From assembly GCA_035762175.1 (NCBI GenBank), contig DASTPP010000388.1, forward strand, positions 1-53,375: 53,375 bases of DNA. The letters are read 5' to 3'. The position numbers were made by a program, and so were the translations under genes. Below the pieces are notes generated by a model. The model saw only the letters and a list, made by a program, of their open reading frames with translations. It was not told the DNA's origin and made no database searches. The DNA comes from DASTPP01 sp035762175. GTDB lineage: Bacteria; Myxococcota_A; Polyangia; Polyangiales; Polyangiaceae. Shown piece after piece: positions 14,621-23,400 of this stretch (the first letter of the stretch is position 1; each line of letters begins with the position of its first letter).

Positions 14621-16567
14621 ATGACCAAGGCCTCCGAGGGCTTGTCGGCGGGCGATGCGACCCCGGGCGAGGCGCGCGACGGGGCGCGGGGCGGCGCGGC
14701 GGGGGCCGGGCCCGAAGGGGCGGAGGCCGAAGAGATCGTCGCGGGGGCGGCGCTCGCGCCGCTCGGCGAGCTGGTCGCGGGCGGGGCCGGAGGGCCGGGG
14801 GCGGGGGGCGTGGCGGCGGGCGGCGCGCAGGGGGCGGTGGCGGCGGTGGCGGCGTCGGGGGGCGGGGGGCCGCCCTCGGGCCGGGTCGGGGCGGCCGACG
14901 TGGGGGGCAGGACGCCGCCCTCGGGTCGGGCTGGAGCAGCCGGCGCAGGGCCGCCCTCGGGCCGGGCTGGAGCAGCCGGCGCAGGGCCGCCCTCGGGCCG
15001 GGCCGAAGCGGGCGGTGCGGGGCCGCCCTCGGGCCGGGTCGGAGCGGCCGAAGTGGGCAGCGCGGAGGGGGCGCCGGCGAGCGCCGGGCCGCCGGCGAGC
15101 GAGGCCGAGCGGCAGGCGACGTACGGGCGGCGGGCGCGCTTCGGCGTCATCGCGCTCGGCGTGCGCTCGGCGCTGCAGAACGTGGTCGTGCTGGTGGCGA
15201 ACGTGGTGCTGGCGCGCACGCTGACGCGCGCCGACTACGGCGTCTTCGGCATCTTGCAGTTCGCGATGACGGTCCTGAAGATGCTGGGCGACGCGGGGCT
15301 CGCGGTGGCGCTGGTGCAGCAGAAGGACGCGCCCGACCACCGCGACCTCTCGAGCATCTGGTGGCTGCAGATGGCGATCGGGGTGGCGATCGTGGGGGCG
15401 GCGTTCGGCGTCGCGCCGCTGCTGCCGTACGTCTGGCCGACGCTGCCGCCGGGGGCGGGCTGGCTCTTGCCGGGGCTGGCGCTCGGGCTGCTCTTCACGT
15501 TCTTGCGGGCGGTGCCCTCGCTCTTGCTCGAGCGGGGGGTGCGCTTCGGGCCCATCGGCACGGCCGAGTTCGTGGGCTCGATCGTCTTTTACGGCACGGC
15601 GGTGGCGCTGGCGAAGCGGGGCGCGGGGGCGGCGGCGCTGGTGGCGGCGTCGGTCGGGCAGGCGGCGGCGGTGGCGCTCTTCGTCAACGTGCTCCGGCCC
15701 TGGCGGCCGGCGCTCGTGTTCGACTGGTCGCGGGTGCGGCGGCTGATGTCGTTCGGGCTCGCCTTCCAGGGCACCAACGCGGTCGCGTTCGTCAACGGGG
15801 CGGTCACGCCGCTCTTGGTCGGCGGGCGGCTCGGCACCGACGCGCTCGGCGTCGTGCAATTCGCGCAGAATACGGCGTGGTTTCCGACCGAGGTGGTGGG
15901 CATCGTGCGGCGCGTGTCCTTCCCGTATTTTAGCCGCCTGCAGCACGACCCGCCGGCGTTCGCGCGCGAGCTCGAGCGCGCCGTGTTGCTCTGCGCGATT
16001 CCGATTTATTACTTTCTCGGGCTCTTCCTGGGCGTCGCGCCGGCGATCGTGTCGACCATCTACTCGGACCGGTGGCTGCCCGCGGTGCCGGCGCTCTACG
16101 TGTACTCGGTCGCCATCTCGGTCAACTTCTTCACCTGGATCGGCAGCGCGGCGCTCGAGGCGCTCGGGGCGACGGCCCGGCTCTTCCGGTGGAACGTCGT
16201 CGTCACGCTCTTCAACTGGCCGGCGACGCTCGTCGCGATCACGCTCTGGCCGACGCCGCTCGCGTTCGCGGTGGGCTTCGCGCTGCACATGCTGATCATC
16301 ACGGGCAGCGTCTACGCGGCGCTGCGCGAGCTCGCGCCGGCGGCCCGCCCGGCCGCGCGGCTGCCCGCGCTCGTGGCGGCGGGGCTGGCGGTCGCCGGGG
16401 CGGGGCGGCTCGTGCTGCCCTGGGTGGGGCGGCCGGCGGGGCTTTTGGCGTGGGTGCTGGCCGCGGCGCTGCTCTTCGGCGGCGTCGCGCTCGGGCTCGA
16501 CGCGCGGCTGCGGGGCCAGGCGCGCGAATGGCTCGAGCGGCGGCGCAAGGGGGCGACGCGAGCCTAG
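14621..16567 (+). CDS. Wzx-type polysaccharide flippase with low-complexity N-terminus
   Basis: A 648-aa membrane protein. From about residue 165 it is an oligosaccharide flippase of the MOP superfamily with about 12-14 helices (VVLVANVVLARTLTRADYGVFGI, MSFGLAFQGTNAVAFVNG), which moves lipid-linked sugar units across the inner membrane. The first 160 residues are unusual: Ala/Gly-rich with repeated GPPSGRAGAAGA units encoded by tandem DNA repeats (about 14925-15060). A start further in, near residue 160, would give a normal-length flippase. Its stop overlaps head-on with the glycosyltransferase stop (CTAG at 16564-16567). Confidence 0.85.
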   Translation: MTKASEGLSAGDATPGEARDGARGGAAGAGPEGAEAEEIVAGAALAPLGELVAGGAGGPGAGGVAAGGAQGAVAAVAASGGGGPPSGRVGAADVGGRTPPSGRAGAAGAGPPSGRAGAAGAGPPSGRAEAGGAGPPSGRVGAAEVGSAEGAPASAGPPASEAERQATYGRRARFGVIALGVRSALQNVVVLVANVVLARTLTRADYGVFGILQFAMTVLKMLGDAGLAVALVQQKDAPDHRDLSSIWWLQMAIGVAIVGAAFGVAPLLPYVWPTLPPGAGWLLPGLALGLLFTFLRAVPSLLLERGVRFGPIGTAEFVGSIVFYGTAVALAKRGAGAAALVAASVGQAAAVALFVNVLRPWRPALVFDWSRVRRLMSFGLAFQGTNAVAFVNGAVTPLLVGGRLGTDALGVVQFAQNTAWFPTEVVGIVRRVSFPYFSRLQHDPPAFARELERAVLLCAIPIYYFLGLFLGVAPAIVSTIYSDRWLPAVPALYVYSVAISVNFFTWIGSAALEALGATARLFRWNVVVTLFNWPATLVAITLWPTPLAFAVGFALHMLIITGSVYAALRELAPAARPAARLPALVAAGLAVAGAGRLVLPWVGRPAGLLAWVLAAALLFGGVALGLDARLRGQAREWLERRRKGATRA

Positions 16568-17727
16568 CGGCGTCGGCCCGCCTCGGCGGCGAGCAGGCAG
16601 TAGAGCTCGTGAAAGCGCGTGTCTTGGGCCCGGGCGGTGTAAGCCTCTTGCGCGCGGGCGAGGACCTGCCGGCCCATGGCCCGGCGGCGCCCCTCGTCGG
16701 AAAAGAGCGCGGCCATCTGGGCGGGCCACTTCGCGCGGTCTTCGTCGAGCAGGGCGCCCTCGACGCCGTCGAGCACGGCGCGGTGCGCGGGCAGGGGCGA
16801 GGCGAGCACGGGCAGGCCGGCGTGCAGGGCCTCGAGCAGGGCGAGCGGCATGCCCTCGAAGCGGCTCGGGATGAGGAAGAGGTCGGTCTGGGGGAAGGCG
16901 CCGGCGGAGGGGATGGCGCCGACGAAGCGGACGCGGCCGTCGAGGCCGAGGGCGCGCGCGCGCCGCTCGAGGCCGGGGCGCTGGCTGCCGTCGCCGACCA
17001 TGCAGAGCGACCAGGGCAGGTGCCGGACGGGGGGGGCGCCGAGGGCCTCGAGCAGGTCGTCGTAGCCCTTCTGCGGCTCGAGGCGGCCGACGGTGAGCAG
17101 GCGCAGGCCCTCGCCGAAGGGCAGCGGCGCGGCGGGGGCGCCGGGGCCCACGCCGGGGGGGGCGTAGGTCGCGAGGTAGATGGGCACGCCGGGCACCTCG
17201 GCCGCGAGGCGGTCGCGGTCGTGGCCGGTCGGGACGGTGAAGGCGAGCGGCGCGCGCCGGCGCGAGGCGCGGGCGGCGCGGCCGGCGAGCCGTTTCGAGA
17301 AAAAGACGAAGTCGCGCCGGGGCCAGCGGGCCGGCAAGAGGTGGAAGGTGACGAGCGTCGGCAGAGCGCCGCGGGCGATGAGGCCGATGCCGAGGCGGCT
17401 GGGCGAGGGGATGTGCACGTGCAGCACGTCGACGCCGCGCAGGCGCGCGCGGGCGCCGAGCGCGAGGCGCCAGGCGTCGGCGGTGCTCATGGCCTCGGGG
17501 TCGCGCACGCGCACGGTCTCGACGGGCGCGCCGCCGCTCTGCCCGACGCTCGCCGCGGCGGGGCCGCCGGCGGGGAGGATGAGCCGGTCGGTGCGCCCGT
17601 ACTCGCCCGCGCGGGAGGCGACGCCGATGGGCAAGAGCTCGGCGCCGCCGAGGGCGCCGAAGGAGCAGACGAGGTGCGCCACGGACCGGACGCCGGTCGT
17701 CTCGGGGGGGCGGCCGGGCGGGCTCAT
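16564..17727 (-). CDS. Group 1 (GT4-like) glycosyltransferase
   Basis: A 387-aa two-domain glycosyltransferase. The N-terminal half opens with VAHLVCSFGALGGAE, typical for sugar-nucleotide transferases of the GT4 family, and contains DVLHVHIPSPSRLG. The C-terminal half has LLTVGRLEPQKGYDDLLEA, the glycosyl-donor-binding PSRFEGMPLALLEALHAGLPV motif and the family E-x7-E. It probably adds a sugar during surface-polysaccharide assembly together with the convergent flippase. The ATG at 17727 is chosen; a GTG about 12 codons later is also possible. Confidence 0.88.
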   Translation of the reverse strand: MSPPGRPPETTGVRSVAHLVCSFGALGGAELLPIGVASRAGEYGRTDRLILPAGGPAAASVGQSGGAPVETVRVRDPEAMSTADAWRLALGARARLRGVDVLHVHIPSPSRLGIGLIARGALPTLVTFHLLPARWPRRDFVFFSKRLAGRAARASRRRAPLAFTVPTGHDRDRLAAEVPGVPIYLATYAPPGVGPGAPAAPLPFGEGLRLLTVGRLEPQKGYDDLLEALGAPPVRHLPWSLCMVGDGSQRPGLERRARALGLDGRVRFVGAIPSAGAFPQTDLFLIPSRFEGMPLALLEALHAGLPVLASPLPAHRAVLDGVEGALLDEDRAKWPAQMAALFSDEGRRRAMGRQVLARAQEAYTARAQDTRFHELYCLLAAEAGRRR

Positions 17728-17917
17728 GACGCGTCGCCCCGCGGGCTTTGGGGCGGGGGCATCTTGCCCCGCGGGCCCGCGGAGCGTCAACGGCTTGCTG
17801 CGCCGCGGGCGGGGCGGGCGAGGGGGCGGCCGGGCGCCCGGGGGCGCGGGCGCGGGGGCCCCCCGGGGCGGCTTGGTGGCGGGGGCAAAGGCTGCTAGGA
17901 CGGGCCGAGGGTTTGCC

Positions 17918-18901
17918 ATGACGTTCCCGACCCACCGGCCCCGCCGTTTGCGCCGTACGCCCTCGCTCCGCGCCCTGGTGCGCGAGACCGAGGTGCGCCC
18001 GAGCGATCTCATCTTGCCGCTCTTCTTCTCGGACGCGCTCGACGAGCCGAAGCCGGTCTCGACGATGCCGGGCGTCGCGCAGCTGCCGGTGGCGCGCGCG
18101 GCGCAGGAGGCGCGCGCGGCCCGCGAGCTCGGCCTCGGGGGCGTCTTGCTCTTCGGCCTGCCGAAGCACAAAGACCCCCGGGGCGAGAGCGGCGCCGACC
18201 CGAAGGGGCCGGTGCCGCGGGCGATCGCGGCGATGAAAGACGCGGCGCCCGAGCTCGTCGTGATGGCCGACGTGTGCGTCGACGAGTACACCGACCACGG
18301 CCACTGCGGCATCCTGCGCACGCGGCCCGACGGCTCGGTCGACGTCGACAACGACGCGACGCTCGAGGTGCTCGCGCGCATCGCGGTCGCGTACGCGCGG
18401 GCGGGGGCCGACGTCGTCGCGCCGAGCGACATGATGGACGGGCGGGTCGGCGCCATCCGCCGGGCGCTCGACGGCGAGTCGCTCGAAGAGGTGTCGATCT
18501 TGTCGTACGCGGTCAAGTACGCCTCGGCCTACTACGGGCCCTTCCGCGAGGCGGCCGACTGCGCGCCCAAGTTCGGCGACCGCGCCAGCTACCAGATGGA
18601 CCCGGCGAACTCCCGCGAGGCGCTGCTCGAGGCGCGCCTCGACGAAGAGGAGGGCGCCGACATGCTCATGGTCAAGCCGGCGCTCGCCTACCTCGACGTG
18701 ATCGCGCGGGTGCGCGCCGCCTCGACGCTGCCGCTCGGCGCGTACAACGTGAGCGGCGAGTACGCCATGATCAAGGCGGCGGCCGCGGCCGGCATGATCG
18801 ACGAGCGGCGCGCGGTGCTCGAGCTCCTGACGGGCATCCGCCGCGCCGGCGCCGACTTCGTCTTGACGTACCATGCGCCCGACGCCGTGCGCTGGCTCTA
18901 G
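17918..18901 (+). CDS. hemB: Delta-aminolevulinic acid dehydratase (porphobilinogen synthase)
   Basis: A 327-aa enzyme that condenses two aminolevulinate molecules into porphobilinogen for heme. The Schiff-base lysines are in SYAVKYASAYYGPFR and MLMVKPALAYLD. The metal site reads DVCVDEYTDHGHCG: the first and third cysteines of the zinc type are present, but the second is Asp. CGAGGG precedes the ATG at 17918. The downstream lipoprotein gene overlaps its end by 29 bases. Length and motifs are normal for the family. Confidence 0.95.
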   Translation: MTFPTHRPRRLRRTPSLRALVRETEVRPSDLILPLFFSDALDEPKPVSTMPGVAQLPVARAAQEARAARELGLGGVLLFGLPKHKDPRGESGADPKGPVPRAIAAMKDAAPELVVMADVCVDEYTDHGHCGILRTRPDGSVDVDNDATLEVLARIAVAYARAGADVVAPSDMMDGRVGAIRRALDGESLEEVSILSYAVKYASAYYGPFREAADCAPKFGDRASYQMDPANSREALLEARLDEEEGADMLMVKPALAYLDVIARVRAASTLPLGAYNVSGEYAMIKAAAAAGMIDERRAVLELLTGIRRAGADFVLTYHAPDAVRWL

Positions 18902-19433
18902 GCGGGGCCGCGCGGCAGCGCGCGCGCTCGCCGCGCTCGCGCCCGCGCTGCTCGGCGCGTGGGCGGCGGGGGCGTGCTCGGCGTCCGACTGCCGCGTCGG
19001 CTCGGACTCGAACCCGATCGTGCCCTTCCGGGGCGGGGTGAGGTACGCCGCCGACGGGGCCCCGGCGGCCGAGGGGGTCGCGCCCTTCTACTACGAGACC
19101 TCGGCGCCCGACGGCGAGCACCTCGACTTCAACGGCGGCGCCCGCTACTGCATCCAGCACCGGTTGGGCCGGCGGCCCTTCCGGGTCGAGCCCTGGGTCT
19201 CGTTCAGCCGCTACGGCATCAGCCAGGGCAACGAGGCGAAGCCGGCGGGCAACATGCTCGAGGTCTTGCACGTCGACGAGTGCGTCGTCATCGTGCGCAA
19301 CGACTCGTGCGGCGACTACTTCCTGCGCGTCACGGCGAGCGACCCGGTCTCGCCCGACCCGGCGGCGCCCCCGGTCGCGTGCGACGACCCGGCCGTCGAC
19401 CGCTGCGTCGAGCCCGACGAGCCGCCCGAGTGA
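18873..19433 (+). CDS. Hypothetical lipoprotein
   Basis: A 186-aa protein with a basic start, a hydrophobic Ala/Leu run and a probable lipobox around AAGAC (Cys 35). Six further cysteines occur in the mature part (SDCRVG, YCIQHR, DECVVI, DSCGDY, ACDDP, RCVEP), which suggests disulfides. The only reasonable start, ATG 18873, lies inside the end of hemB. No family is recognised; location on a membrane facing the periplasm is inferred from the lipobox. Confidence 0.55.
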   Translation: MRPTPCAGSRRGRAAARALAALAPALLGAWAAGACSASDCRVGSDSNPIVPFRGGVRYAADGAPAAEGVAPFYYETSAPDGEHLDFNGGARYCIQHRLGRRPFRVEPWVSFSRYGISQGNEAKPAGNMLEVLHVDECVVIVRNDSCGDYFLRVTASDPVSPDPAAPPVACDDPAVDRCVEPDEPPE

Positions 19434-19536
19434 GCTGAGCCCGCGCGCCCGGGGGCTCCGCCCGGCGCCGCGCGGACGGGCCCGGCGGACGCGGCTGAGC
19501 CCGCGCCCGCGCCGGGGGCCCCGCGGCCGGCGGCCC

Positions 19537-20055
19537 TCAGCGCGGGCTCGCGCCGGCGAGCGCGCCGGTGGCCCGCAGCGCCTCGAAGAGCACGACGGCG
19601 ACGGCGGTCGCGAGGTTGATGGACCGGACGGGCCCGCTCGTCGGGATGCCGTAGACGCGCCCCTCGTGCTCGCGCAAGAGGTCTTCGGGCAGCCCGACGC
19701 TCTCCTTGCCGAAGACGAGCGCCTGGCCGGGCGCGTAGGGCGCGTCGAGGTAGCTCTTGCGCGAGGCGGCGCTGAAGAGCAGCCAGCGCTCGGGCGGCAG
19801 CCGCTGCGCGAAGTGCGCGAGGTCGAGGTGGCGGTGCAGCGCCACGAGGTGCCAGTAGTCGAGGCCCGCGCGCCGCACCGCCTTCTCGTCGATGCGGAAG
19901 CCCAGGGGGCCGATGAGGTGCAGCGGCGACGAGGTGGCGGCGCAGAGGCGCCCGACGCTGCCCGTATTCTGGGGGATCTCGGGCTCGAGCAGCGCGACGT
20001 GGAAGGGCTGCTCGGGGGGCGCTACGCGCAGGCGGGGGGCGTCGGCCGTGGCCAT
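19537..20055 (-). CDS. trmL: tRNA (cytidine(34)-2'-O)-methyltransferase
   Basis: A 172-aa SPOUT methyltransferase that modifies the wobble position of leucine tRNAs. The family motifs appear in order: LLEPEIPQNTGSVGRLCAA, LIGPLGFRIDEKAVRRAGLDYW, LVFGKESVGLPEDLL and the knot segment IPTSGPVRSINLATAVAVVL. Length is slightly above the usual 155 aa because of an N-terminal extension. The ATG at 20055 is the first good start. Confidence 0.92.
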   Translation of the reverse strand: MATADAPRLRVAPPEQPFHVALLEPEIPQNTGSVGRLCAATSSPLHLIGPLGFRIDEKAVRRAGLDYWHLVALHRHLDLAHFAQRLPPERWLLFSAASRKSYLDAPYAPGQALVFGKESVGLPEDLLREHEGRVYGIPTSGPVRSINLATAVAVVLFEALRATGALAGASPR

Positions 20056-20212
20056 GGGCGCGCGAGCATGACGAGGGCGGGGCCCCGGCGGCAAGGGCGG
20101 GCGGGGCGCGGGCGCGCTACGGCGTCGCGGCCCGATGTGGTAAGAGCGAGCGGGGGCCGCGCCCGGGCCCCGCCCGCCCGGGCGCCGCGCCCGACGAGGC
20201 CCCGCCCCCCCG

Positions 20213-21250
20213 ATGCGCGCGCTCGCCCACCGCCACGCCCTCGCCGCGACCTGCGCGCTCGCGGCCGCGGCGCCCGGGGCGCGCGCCGAGCGGCTCGAGC
20301 CGACGCTCGGCCGGCTGACGCTGCCCGCCCGCGACGCGGCCGGCGTCGAGGCGCCTTGCGCCCCCGAGGGCGCGCTCGCGTTCTCGCCCGCGACCGGCGA
20401 GCCCCTGCGCTGCGCCCCCGACCAGGGCGCCTTCCGGAGGCTGGTCAGCCAGTACGCCTGGGCGCTCGCCCCCGCCTCGCTGCACGAGGCGCGCACGGCC
20501 GGGCCCGCGCGCTTTTACCTCGGGGCCGAGTGGGCGGCGGCCGGGCTCTCGGGGGGGCGCGACTACTGGCGGCGGGGCGTCGAGCGCGCGCCGGGGGCGG
20601 CGCACGTCGTTTCGTTGAATCTCCGAAAAGGCCTGCCGGCCGGCTTCGAGCTCGGCGCCTCGCTCGGGCGCGTCGTGGGCTCCTCGTTCTGGGCGGCGGG
20701 CGCCGAGGCGCGCTGGGCGCCGCTCGAGGGGGCGCGCCTCGAGTCGCTCGGGGCGCTGCCCGACCTGTCGCTCGGCGCGAGCGCGCGCACGACCGCGGGC
20801 CCCTCGCCCTTGCGGCTGACGGTCGTCGCGGCCGAGGCGCACCTGTCGAGGCGCTGGGCGCTCGGCGCGGGGGGCGTCGTCGCGCCCTTTCTCGGGCTGC
20901 AGCAGCTCTGGCTCTTCGGCGCCGCCGCCCCCGTCGACGCGACGCCGCGCACCGACGCCGCCGCCCGCTGCGGCCGCGCGGCGCCGCCGCCGGGGCCCGA
21001 CGGCGCGCCGGCCTGCGCCCCGGGCGGCGACGGGGCCGACTTCGCCAACGATCTGCTCTTCCGCGACGTGAGCCTGAGCCGGCAGCGGGTGCTCGCGGGC
21101 GTGACCTACCGCCTCGATCAGCTCAGCGCCGGGGTCGAGGTGATGGTCGAGCCCTTGCGCCCCTCGGCGGGCGAGGCGCCCGACGACGAGGCGCGCGGCG
21201 GTCGCGAGCGCCAGTTCGGGGGGGCGCTCGAGGTGGGGGTGCTCTTTTGA
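20213..21250 (+). CDS. Hypothetical secreted, barrel-like protein
   Basis: A 345-aa protein with a clear signal peptide (RALAHRHALAATCALAAAAPGARA). The mature part is rich in aromatic and Gly residues with alternating hydrophobicity (RFYLGAEWAAAGLSGG, VVAPFLGLQQLWLFG) and ends in LEVGVLF, whose terminal Phe is typical of outer-membrane barrels. Two cysteine pairs and a Pro/Gly-rich loop sit in the middle. The family is not recognised. Its stop overlaps the TTG start of the next gene (TTGA), so the two are probably coupled. Confidence 0.65.
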   Translation: MRALAHRHALAATCALAAAAPGARAERLEPTLGRLTLPARDAAGVEAPCAPEGALAFSPATGEPLRCAPDQGAFRRLVSQYAWALAPASLHEARTAGPARFYLGAEWAAAGLSGGRDYWRRGVERAPGAAHVVSLNLRKGLPAGFELGASLGRVVGSSFWAAGAEARWAPLEGARLESLGALPDLSLGASARTTAGPSPLRLTVVAAEAHLSRRWALGAGGVVAPFLGLQQLWLFGAAAPVDATPRTDAAARCGRAAPPPGPDGAPACAPGGDGADFANDLLFRDVSLSRQRVLAGVTYRLDQLSAGVEVMVEPLRPSAGEAPDDEARGGRERQFGGALEVGVLF

Positions 21251-21786
21251 GCGCGGCCCGGGCGGCGAGGCGCTGGCTCTCGGGGCCGGCCCAGCGCTGC
21301 GCGCTCGTCGCCGCCTTCGCCCTGGGCGCGCCGACCTGTCGCCCCCGCTACGAGGGCCCCGTGGGCTATACGCCGTCGCCGTCGGCCTCGGCGTCGGCGT
21401 CGGCGGACGCGGCGCCGCCCTCGCCGTGGGCCCCGCCGGCGTTGGGCCCGCCGCTCGCGCCCGTGGACGTGCCGCCCTTTCGCGCGCTCGGCCACGCCGG
21501 CGGTCGCTACGAGGTGCGGCTCTGGTCGAGCGACGCGGCGGCGTATCGGGCGGGCGGAGCGCTGCCTCCGGGGCTGGTGGTGTGCGCCGAGCACCGCGAG
21601 GGGGCTGAGCCCTCGGACGCCGACCTCACCACGTGCATGCGGCGCGAGCCGAGGGGGGGCGAAGGTGCCTGGCTCTTTGGGGTGATGCCGCGGGGCGGGG
21701 GGCGTTGGCTGAGGGTGGGGGCGCTCGACGACTGCGCGCGGTGTCATCGCAGTGCTCCGCGCGAAGGGCTTTTCGGACCGCCCTGA
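21247..21786 (+). CDS. Hypothetical secreted protein with C-terminal CxxCH motif
   Basis: About 179 aa starting at a TTG that overlaps the previous stop. A hydrophobic N-terminus (ALVAAFALGAPTC) could be a lipoprotein or secretion signal, followed by a Ser/Ala/Pro linker. The C-terminal half has WLFGVMP, RWLRVGALDDCARCHR: CARCH fits the covalent heme-c attachment pattern near the end, as in small cytochrome P460-like proteins. Heme binding is inferred from this motif only; it could also be a metal site. Confidence 0.6.
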   Translation: MSAARAARRWLSGPAQRCALVAAFALGAPTCRPRYEGPVGYTPSPSASASASADAAPPSPWAPPALGPPLAPVDVPPFRALGHAGGRYEVRLWSSDAAAYRAGGALPPGLVVCAEHREGAEPSDADLTTCMRREPRGGEGAWLFGVMPRGGGRWLRVGALDDCARCHRSAPREGLFGPP

Positions 21787-21810
21787 CGGGGCCCGCGGGC
21801 GCCGGGCGGC

Positions 21811-23241
21811 TCAGGGGTCGGGGGCGAAGCGGTAGAGCGAGCCGTCGCGCTGGCCGCCGGCGTAGAGCTCGTTGCGGAAGACGGCGAGGGGGGCGGCGCA
21901 GAACACGTCGTCGAAGCGGAAGGGGGTGGCCTTCGGCGGCAGGGCGGCGAGGGCGCGCGGCGGGCCCTCGCCGTCGAGGCGGTAGAGGCCCCGCTCGGCG
22001 AGCACGACGAGCGCGTCGCGGAAGCGCGTGACGTCGGTCGGGCGGCCCGCCTCGGCCGGCAGCGGCACCTCGCGGAAGGACTCGCCGTCGCGGCTCGCGC
22101 GCAGCCGCACCGAGCCGTCGCGCTCGTAGGCGAGCCAGTAGAGCTCGCCGCGGTCGACGTACCAGCGCAGGGTGAGCGCCCCGCCCGGGCCGGTGACGCG
22201 GCGGGGGGCGAGGTCGGCCTGCCCGATCGCGTCGGCCTCGGGCGGCGGCGCGGCGACGACGAAGTCGGCCGGCTCGCGGCCGTCGTAGTCTTGAATGCCG
22301 GCGAAGAGCTTGTCTCGAAAGCGGACGAGAAAGGTCAGCCGCCAGACGCCCTCGCGATAGGGCACGGGGTGGCCCGCCCGGTACGTCCAGCGGGCCCAGC
22401 GCTCGTCGGCCACGTGCAGCGCGCCGGGCGAGGGGCCCCGCCAGGCGCGCTCGCCCGGCGGCACCGAGCCGGTCGAGGCGTAGAGCCGCCCGCGGAAGCG
22501 CACGACGTCGAGCACGTGGTAGGCGCGGGGCAAGAGGGCGGCGCCGGCGCGGCCCTCGGGGTCGGGCGGGCCGGGGGGCCGGTGCCCGGGGCGCAGCGGC
22601 GCGAACTTGCCCTCGGCGTCGGAGACGAAGACGAAGCCCTCGGTGCCCCAGTCGGAGAGGCCGAAGCCGCCGTAGGGCGGGTCGGCGTCGGGCACGAAGA
22701 GGCGGCCGCCGATGGCATGGACCCGCAGAAAGCCTTGCCCGCCGCCGCCGCCCTTGGTCGGCTCGCCGGGGCGGTTCCAGTCGAGCATGACGCGAAAGGG
22801 CGACTTCGCGTCGTCGGGCTGGAAGCGCGTGATGGTCGCGCCGTCGGTGCCGAGGGGCTGGTTGGCGTGGGCCGCGTAGAGCGCGTCGCCGAAGGGCCGC
22901 AGGTCGCAGATGCGGCGCAGCCCGAGCGGCGGGCGCCCGACCCGCTCGAAGCGCCCCGCGGCGGGCGCCGCCCCCTCGCCGGTCGGCGTCGCGTCGTCGT
23001 TGCCGTCGGGATCGCGGGTCGGCTTCGGCGCCGGCTCGGGCGCCTCGGGGGCGGGCGCTTCGGGCGCGGGGGGCGGAGCCGCCGCGGCGGCCTCGGGCAG
23101 GGCCGGGGGCGGGCCCGAGGGGCCGGGCGGCGGGGCGGGCGGGGCCGAGCAAGCGCCGAGGAGGGCGAGGCAGGCCGCGAGCGGGGGGGCGGGCCGAAGG
23201 GGCTGGGCGGGGGGCGCTTGGGGGCGGGGGGGTGAACGCAA
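21811..23241 (-). CDS. Hypothetical lipoprotein, probable beta-propeller
   Basis: A 476-aa protein with a lipobox LLGAC (Cys 31), a Pro/Ala-rich linker to about residue 95, and repeated segments of the type F-x-G-x-L-Y/F-A (RFRGRLYAST, RFRDKLFAGI, FRNELYAGGQRDGSLYRF, VDRGELYWLAY). This periodicity suggests a beta-propeller on the cell surface or in the periplasm. The start is a TTG at 23241. It diverges from the Ser/Thr kinase gene across a less GC-rich gap. No function can be assigned. Confidence 0.6.
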   Translation of the reverse strand: MRSPPRPQAPPAQPLRPAPPLAACLALLGACSAPPAPPPGPSGPPPALPEAAAAAPPPAPEAPAPEAPEPAPKPTRDPDGNDDATPTGEGAAPAAGRFERVGRPPLGLRRICDLRPFGDALYAAHANQPLGTDGATITRFQPDDAKSPFRVMLDWNRPGEPTKGGGGGQGFLRVHAIGGRLFVPDADPPYGGFGLSDWGTEGFVFVSDAEGKFAPLRPGHRPPGPPDPEGRAGAALLPRAYHVLDVVRFRGRLYASTGSVPPGERAWRGPSPGALHVADERWARWTYRAGHPVPYREGVWRLTFLVRFRDKLFAGIQDYDGREPADFVVAAPPPEADAIGQADLAPRRVTGPGGALTLRWYVDRGELYWLAYERDGSVRLRASRDGESFREVPLPAEAGRPTDVTRFRDALVVLAERGLYRLDGEGPPRALAALPPKATPFRFDDVFCAAPLAVFRNELYAGGQRDGSLYRFAPDP

Positions 23242-23400
23242 GGTCTCAGGGGGGTGATTGCGCCAGAAAGGTGAAGTGTGACCCGAATTCTAGGGAGAAA
23301 TCTTTTTCGCGCCCGGCCCTTGGCCGATAGGTCTGTGGGTTTAATGACTTAATTTCCTGAAAGCTGGGGTAGGGAAAGTGGTATCTTGGTCGTCTGGGCT
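23242..23400. promoter_or_regulatory. Divergent promoter region, lipoprotein / Ser-Thr kinase
   Basis: This 159-base gap is clearly richer in A and T than its surroundings, for example TTTAATGACTTAATTTCC near 23339 and GAATTCTAGGGAGAAATC near 23285. It separates two divergent genes, so it probably carries both promoters. A TTGGCC followed by TTTAAT is visible on the plus strand, but the spacing is short and the assignment tentative. Confidence 0.45.

Noticed and set aside
12716..18874. A 2052-codon open frame on the minus strand
   Set aside because: It is antisense or out of frame to several well-supported genes and is Arg/Pro/Ala-rich, a usual side effect of extreme GC content.
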